A stretch of DNA of 64,000 nucleotides from Paraspadella gotoi (lineage: Eukaryota; Chaetognatha): positions 9,363,530 to 9,427,529 of the forward strand of contig CM119270.1 in the NCBI GenBank assembly GCA_051294375.1, written 5' to 3'. Made by a program: the position numbers and the translations under genes. The notes beneath the pieces were generated by a model, which saw only the letters and a list, made by a program, of their open reading frames with translations, did no database searches and was not told the origin of the DNA. Shown piece by piece: positions 57,956-64,000 of this stretch (the first letter of the stretch is position 1; every line of letters starts with the position of its first letter).

Positions 57956-58454
57956 GACGAGAGGAAGAGAGAGAGTGAAGGAAAGATAATGAAATTAGCG
58001 AGAAATTTGGGGACTGTTGATTCTGGAAGAGATAATGGCAGATGAGGTGAAAAAAACAATTAGAGAAGAAGTAAGTAACCTTAAAGTGATTCCTTTTTTC
58101 TGTCTCTGTCTCTACGCTTCTCACACAGAAAAGAAAAGGCATTCAGTACAACAAGGGAAAAGTACAGCCATAAACTTTTTTATTCATTGGAGTTGAAAAG
58201 CCGATAACGAACAAGTCAATTCTGGCGCTTCGTCACCTCAATTTTATAATTTTATAGTTTAATAATTTTATTGTTTATACTTTTATAATTTAATAAATTC
58301 ATAATTTTTAATTTATAATTTAATAATTTTATATTTTTTTTATTTATTAATTTTATAATTTATAATTTATAATTTAAAACTGTATCAAATCGGATTACCA
58401 GCATCGGATTGGCAGCAAGACTTAAAGCTGCCTCACTGCTGTCCGTCCTCAGCC

Positions 58455-58690
58455 TCGTCTCAATGGCTGAGCAGGCTAAATCATCTCATACAACCGGAGG
58501 TCCCGAGTTCAAATCCTGGGAATCCCGGTTCTGGCTTAAGCGTGACGGAGCGGTCTAAACATGACAACGACAGGAGGCGGTCACTGAGGGTCCGCATCCC
58601 CTACGGCAGTTAGTGAGATACCCCAGACATCCTCCCGTTGCCATAATACCTCTGTTTCGCTTCGATGAACTCCGTCTGACGATGATAATA
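58455..58690 (+). mobile_element. tRNA-derived SINE
   Basis: CAATGGCTGAGCAGGCTAAA (A-box) and CCCGAGTTCAAATCCTGGG (B-box) are well preserved, about 45 nt apart. The body matches 43759-43990, and the tail (CACTGAGGGTCCGC to GTTGCCATAA) matches the 53-kb composite. Confidence 0.8.
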
Positions 58691-59124
58691 AGCCCCGCGT
58701 TTATTTATCAGTATCTGATTCGTCTAGGTTAAACTCATCGGGCCGCTTAAAGTTAATTTTTGGTTCACTTTTTGATACCTCGTCATTCAATCTCTGGATC
58801 GAATCATGTACAAGCGCCTGATTTTTGGGATAATAAAACATTACAATTCGAAAACTCTTGTCGTACATTTTGAACGGGAGACGCCTCGAACGTGCGACCC
58901 GAAAGCATGAGGTCAGAAAGAACCGTCGTTGATAAATAATAAATAAGTAAGCATAGAAAATTTAATACATCCACAGTCATTTCGAATTGAAAGTAAAGAC
59001 GATCGTGACGGTCGTCGGCTTTTCCGTCGGAAGTGAGTTAATAAGATTTTTCACGACTCTGAATCCGAATCTCCCTTTCTTTTATTTCATCAAAGATTCA
59101 CCTTCATTTTTTCGCTTCGTGAGC

Positions 59125-59125
59125 T

Positions 59126-59156
<31 letters not shown>

Positions 59157-59160
59157 TCTC

Positions 59161-59192
<32 letters not shown>

Positions 59193-59275
59193 TTCTAGCT
59201 CCACTCTTTTTTAAACATGCTGTCTTCCAACCTTTTCACAGTATCCTCTCTCCCTCTCCCTCTCTCTCTCTCTCT
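59125..59275. repeat. Interrupted (CT)n tracts
   Basis: Two CT tracts broken by TTTC and CCTC, followed by a pyrimidine-rich region to 59540. Confidence 0.9.
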
Positions 59276-60909
59276 CATTTTCCGCGAGTACGAAATCCGC
59301 TCCGAATTAATTGGCTCAGATGAACGAGATTCGTGAGTCGGAGGAAAATGCGTTTTTCTCTCCTCCTTATTTTCTCCTTTACCTTTTACACCTCCTCCTC
59401 CTCTTCTCACCTTTTCTTTTTAATTCCTTCCTATTCTCTTCCTTCCTTTTTTTCCACCTCCTTTTCTTCCTTCTCTTCGTTCTCCACCTCCTATTCTCGT
59501 CGTTTATCTTGCTTCCTTTTTTCCTTTCTTTGCCACTTCCTCCTCCTGCCATTTTTATCAGTGCTGATATTTTTGATGGGTCATTTTTTCAATGATGTTT
59601 CATTTTATGTTATTTTTAAAAACTTCTTAGCACAGGTCAACATTTTTTTTGACAAAATTTAATTGTCAATCCTGCTAAAAATATTTTTGCAAATAATGTT
59701 ATCCTTTGCCTATAAATTAAAATCAGAATTTGACTACCCAAGGCTATTACTAAATTTAATTTAATTTAATTTAATTTAAATAAGGAAGTTATGCATCATT
59801 GAAAAAAAACATCTAAAATATCAGCACTGATTTTCAGATAGTAACAATATTTCTACAGAATATTTCTACAGAAGTTTACAAAGCCTCTGGAGTACGATTT
59901 AGCCAATTTTTTTTTTTTTTTAAATTCAAAAATTATATTTTTTTACCCAATTTTTAAGTGGTTTAGGTTTTTTTTAAAATTTAATAAAAAAATTTGTAAT
60001 ATATTTAGAGCTATGCAAGTTGTTAAAAAAATATTTTGACCCAATTTTTAAGTGGTTTAGGTTTTTTTCTTTGAAAATTGCTTCAATGGGCAATAGCCAG
60101 ACATCCAGAACAACTTCTATAAATGGAAAAGTTATTCCATGTACAGACTTACGACATTCTAGGATTCCGGTACTGTACGAGATTTAGTTTCTATCTTTTT
60201 CACATCTTTTTAATTCAAAACGATTTTCCATTTATATGCGTTACTCTCTGTTTATACTTTTTAAACTCCCGAACCGATTATGTAAATTTCAAAGAAAATG
60301 CATAAACGAAAAAAGTAGTACATTATGATGATGATGATGATTATCATCATGATGATGTTAAATATTTAACATTTAGAGGATGTTGAAAATAATTATAATT
60401 TCAAATATTATAATAATTATGATAACGATGTTGGGGCTGATTATGTAGATGGCGCAAGATTAGTTCACTTTGGAGTCGATGGCGCCATCCAACGTTGAAG
60501 CGATTGAGACCGGAAGTGGAACCAGTTCGTGGCGTCCCTCTAATGACTGATTGTTTATTTTTGTATTGTTTATTTGTTTATTTATTTGTTATGTTAGTAG
60601 GTAAAAACTTAATAAAATAATCAAAGAATATATCAATTCCATAGGCTAATTAGCATATTTAATATCTATATGTGAAGTAACAAGCAGTAAAGAAAAACAA
60701 TCAATTAATTAATTAATTAATTATTTAATTAACTAACAAGTAAAAGTAATATTCAATAACGATTGTAAATTAGTTAATGAGCCGTTCCAGTTATTGATGG
60801 AGAAATCAGCTGACTTTGTTACTTGCTAGTTGATAGTTGATTTGTTTTATATTCTTTTATATTCTTCTATGAGGACGACGACGACAAAAGCTTCTTTCTC
60901 CAAAAAAAT

Positions 60910-61350
60910 CTAAATATATAAAAGCCACGTGGAAATCAAGATGGCGACGATGGCGTCATGACTGCAGAAAATCAACGACGATGAAGACGACGACGAAGAC
61001 GATGACTTTGATGTATGACGTGAACGAGACTTCTGAACATCAGTGAACATCAGTGACTGTGACGAAGAAGACGACGACGATGAAGACGACGACGACGATG
61101 AAGAAGAAAACGACGAGGACGACGACAAAGACGTTGCGGCCAATAATGAATATTTTTCCCCGTTACTCTCATTCTCAGGAGGCGCATTAAACCCGATGCC
61201 GTCGTCGTCGTTGTCGTCGTCGTTGTCATCCACGTCGTCGACAGATCGGCCTTGTTGTGATCGTTCCAGTCGTTTTTCAATGCCGTCGCAGCTGTTGTTG
61301 TTGTTCTCCTTCTCGCTGTTGAGGTTAGAACTAGTCAGACTTTTTGACAT
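60910..61350 (-). CDS. Candidate Ser/Asp-rich coding stretch
   Basis: An ATG at 61350 opens 146 codons. The part before the repeats is of normal composition (MSKSLTSSNLNSEKENNNNS, then CDGIEKRLERSQQGRS), followed by an Asp run, FNAPPENESNGEKYSLLAAT and two poly-Ser runs from trinucleotide repeats. It may be the first exon of a minus-strand regulatory-type gene, or a CpG-rich trinucleotide patch that is open by accident. The end of the frame reads into a hydrophobic stretch and is unlikely to be the true C-terminus. Confidence 0.28.
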   Translation of the reverse strand: MSKSLTSSNLNSEKENNNNSCDGIEKRLERSQQGRSVDDVDDNDDDNDDDGIGFNAPPENESNGEKYSLLAATSLSSSSSFSSSSSSSSSSSSSSSSQSLMFTDVQKSRSRHTSKSSSSSSSSSSLIFCSHDAIVAILISTWLLYI

Positions 61351-61697
61351 CGTCGTCGTTGTTGTTGTTGTTGTCGTTGTCGCGCTTGATGTGACGGCAA
61401 AGACTATCAACAATTTCCCCCGGAGTTTTTTTTTAACTAAAAAAAAAGGCGAGGATTTATGAAGCTGTCGAAGTCGACAGCGACGACGATGAGGAAGACG
61501 ATGAAGACGACGACGACGACCACGACGACGACCTCGACGACGACCAAAAGATATGATTATTCGGAGGACCAAACAGTGAAAAAAAGTGACGTCAGTATAA
61601 ACGTCAAATGGATTTTAAAAAAAGAAGAGACAAAGAAGGTAGAAATGAGTCAATGACAAAAATCGAAGACAAATATGAAAGAAGAAAAAGAAAACAA

Positions 61698-61700
<3 letters not shown>

Positions 61701-61736
<36 letters not shown>
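61701..61736. repeat. (AAT)12 trinucleotide tract
   Basis: Pure AAT run beside the Ser/Asp-rich candidate. Confidence 0.95.
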
Positions 61737-62094
61737 CTTTGACGAAAATGAGTCCGACGTCGCGACCATTTTCGTTACAGTATCATCACGATTTTTTTGG
61801 AAAGATAAGAGCAGCGAAAAATCTCCCTTCAAGTCCGCTGTACTTTAATCAGGATTTCCTGACAATTTCTCCAGCTGAGAATGATGACGACGACGACGAC
61901 GACGACGATTACCGAAAATTAGGGCGAATAGAAAAAGCTTCAAGGGAACAAATTATTTTCACCTTCCCCGACTTGTCTTTGTCATTTTTGCAGCTGCTAT
62001 CTTATACCAGTGGCTGCGCCAATACATGTAAATCGCTTTCAAGGCTTAAACTGAACTGTTACTGCGGTATTAATAATATTTTCTAACTTATATC

Positions 62095-62195
62095 TTTTTT
62101 AATTTGCATCATTTTTTTTAATTTGCATCATTCTTTTCAACTTGCATCTTTTCTTATAACTCGCATCATTTTTTCAACTTACATCATACAACGTA
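62095..62195. repeat. 18-bp minisatellite, inverted copy
   Basis: Units such as TTTAATTTGCATCATTTTTT, the reverse complement of the 56.6-kb unit. The flank ACCAGTGGCTGCGCCAATAC lies about 80 bp to the left, at 62009-62028. Confidence 0.85.
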
Positions 62196-62639
62196 CAACG
62201 TACCACCAGTGAACATTAATTTAAAAAACATTTATTTGATATTTTTTAATTTTCGCTTTCGCTATATTTTATATATGTACTGATGGCAGATTAGATTTCT
62301 CGTCAAAAGTTGATAAAAGAAAATATAACTCATTTTTAAAAAATTCTTTCTTTATTACTTAAAGTTTAAAAAAATTAAAAAACTATATTTTAAAAAACAC
62401 AAAAATTTAATTTTCAGCTTAAATTATAGGTTTTTCTAATTTTTGACCAGCTTAATGTAAGAATTTATAAAAAAGAGTTATATTTATTTTTATCAACTTT
62501 TTGTGACGAATCCAAATCTGATAAAAAACCATTTAGAAATTTTAACATTTATTGGGATAGTACTATATATAAATATAGCCTAATACGTAAATAACAAAAA
62601 TTATAATAATTTTTTTTATACATTAATGTTTGTAGTCGG

Positions 62640-62935
62640 GCATTGCCTAGGTTCACCCCGCCTATAAGCTTGACACCTTCAGTCGTGACCCTGTGGCTCA
62701 TTGAGCAAAGCCATCAGATCATGACCACTTGGTACTGAGTTTAATCCCAACCCAGTACCTCCCCTGCGAGAAACGTGAGGATGGCCGTAAGCCACCTTGA
62801 GGTCGTGGAAAACCCTGGTTCCAAGCCCAGGACCCCTTCCATGGCTGCTAGAGGGGGTTAAAAAGTTGCGGATAGTACTCTTCAGCCCCAAGTACTGCTT
62901 TATCCACATGTTCACTAGTACAACGTTTTTCATAC
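62640..62935 (+). mobile_element. tRNA-derived SINE, second family
   Basis: CCCTGTGGCTCATTGAGCAA (A-box-like) and GAGTTTAATCCCA (B-box-like) head a ~300-bp element whose 3' part (CCAAGCCCAGGACCCC to TACTCTTCAGCC) recurs at 55838. Confidence 0.65.
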
Positions 62936-64000
62936 CTAACTTTTAGAATTTTAATTTAAGTTGAATTTAAACTTTTTACTACGCTTTAGTGGTCACCTCG
63001 GAATGAACCTTAGCCGTACGGTTAAGCCTTTTCCTTCAACCCTCTTAGAAGATTTGACTGGTGAGTGCTGACGCGATCCAATAGCTATTATCACGTCATA
63101 TCAAAATCAAAATAATGATTCTAAAACTGTTAAGCATTTTAAGTAGTATGGTCGGGAACAATCAACGCTTTGTTAAAAAAAAATAAATCTAAACAAGTGA
63201 CCGAAAAACGCAAAATTACCAAAATCCTGAATCGTTTACGCGATTTCTTTTTGTTGTTTGTATAAAAACGGATCTTCGGGCGAATGGATCTTCTTTTAGG
63301 TTTTGTTAGTATTTTTAGGGTTTAATTTATTATATTAACTCAATTGTAAACTATATAAAATGATATATTGACAATTTTCTCATACACACCGAGAATTCCT
63401 ACCGAAATCCTTAAACGTTTAATTCTCTTTCTGTGCCCATCGATTTTTTATTTCAAGCAGACGGCGATGGGCGCTATTCCAGGTCACGACTGTGTTCTTT
63501 ACTACCCTTTTCCTTTCTTTCTCTCTTTCTCTCTTTCTCTCTTTCTCTCTCCAATATCGCCAGGATCGCCAGGATTCTCGGTCACGACCATTCATTGTCC
63601 AATTGGCGCCCCCCCCCCGCCTCCTTCCCTCTCGCGGCCACGCCCTCCTCCTCATCTCCGCAGAGGGAGCCACCTCAACCACATCTGCTGGCCCCTTTGA
63701 TGATTTCCGGTTGGTCCTTCAGCTTAATTGGCAGCCTGACACATCGGACCTTTGCAAATTGACAACATGTTCGCGAGAGAGAAATGGAATTTATCCGCAA
63801 TTAGTGTTCCGATAACCGTTAACTGTTAACGGTTAATAACGGTTAAAAATAATTTTAACTTATAATAATATATTTATTTTAACGGTTAAATTCGGTTAAT
63901 TTTCAAATGTGATTTTTTTTCATTTTTTGGTATGAAATCTTTAAATTTAAAAAAAAGCTATTTTTTTCCTATCCTCTCTTATTCTCCTCTCCCCTTCTCA
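62936..64000. other. No supported gene
   Basis: Contains a CT-rich run (63515-63552) and a C-rich patch (63608-63660). Frames are low-complexity. The last 200 bp holds AACGGTTAA-type repeats (63820-63900). Confidence 0.45.

Noticed and set aside
59311-59662. Phe/Leu/Ser-rich frames, about 100 aa
   Set aside because: Pyrimidine-rich low-complexity DNA. Two frames overlap with similar composition, as expected for a repeat.

Overview
This window is nuclear DNA from an animal that is very probably an invertebrate. It is AT-rich and intron-rich, full of long (GA)n/(CT)n tracts, and loaded with small mobile elements. The clearest anchor is a complete innexin gene, a gap-junction family of invertebrates that has the YYQWVP motif absent from vertebrate pannexins. 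I cannot name the species or phylum. Degenerate TTAGGG-like tracts hint weakly at a non-insect, non-nematode lineage.

Two genes are well supported. (1) An innexin on the minus strand, 28089 to 6812. I rebuilt ten coding exons from splice sites, and every junction agrees in phase (1485 nt, 494 codons plus stop). It has two near-identical candidate first coding exons (28089-28022 and 26980-26913), both ending in the same phase. It also has a second possible 3' coding exon (3420-3278), which joins in phase to an internal donor inside the last exon. The locus could therefore make up to four proteins from two N-termini and two proline-rich C-termini. (2) A five-exon multi-pass membrane protein on the plus strand, 43226 to 50644 (773 aa, phase-consistent). 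Its first half resembles the XK-related (XKR) family, but its last exon is unusually long.

Layout: 1-3.3 kb is AT-rich with one short coding-like tail. At 3.3-4.4 kb lie the alternative innexin 3' exon and a ~30-bp minisatellite. The innexin body fills 6.8-28.1 kb. Its introns hold a deleted Tc1/mariner element (9880-10454), a G-rich/C-rich minisatellite (10.87-11.28 kb), a terminal-inverted-repeat element (14578-15143), a complete non-autonomous LTR element (16647-19795) and a fold-back element with hammerhead-ribozyme-like cores (20970-21168). From 28.1 to 43.2 kb there is no convincing gene, only a GC-rich likely innexin 5' region, long GA/CT tracts, a 55-bp minisatellite (31.85-32.56 kb) and a dispersed repeat (35.37-36.04 kb). 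The XKR-like gene fills 43.2-50.6 kb, and its third intron carries two SINE-like copies in inverted orientation. From 50.6 to 64 kb there is repeat-rich sequence: a dispersed repeat family, tRNA-derived SINEs, an 18-bp minisatellite that recurs with the same flank at three loci, and a low-complexity Ser/Asp-rich coding-like stretch near 61 kb.

The two genes share no obvious pathway beyond both encoding membrane proteins. The most notable content is the modular innexin gene and the variety of small mobile elements around it.
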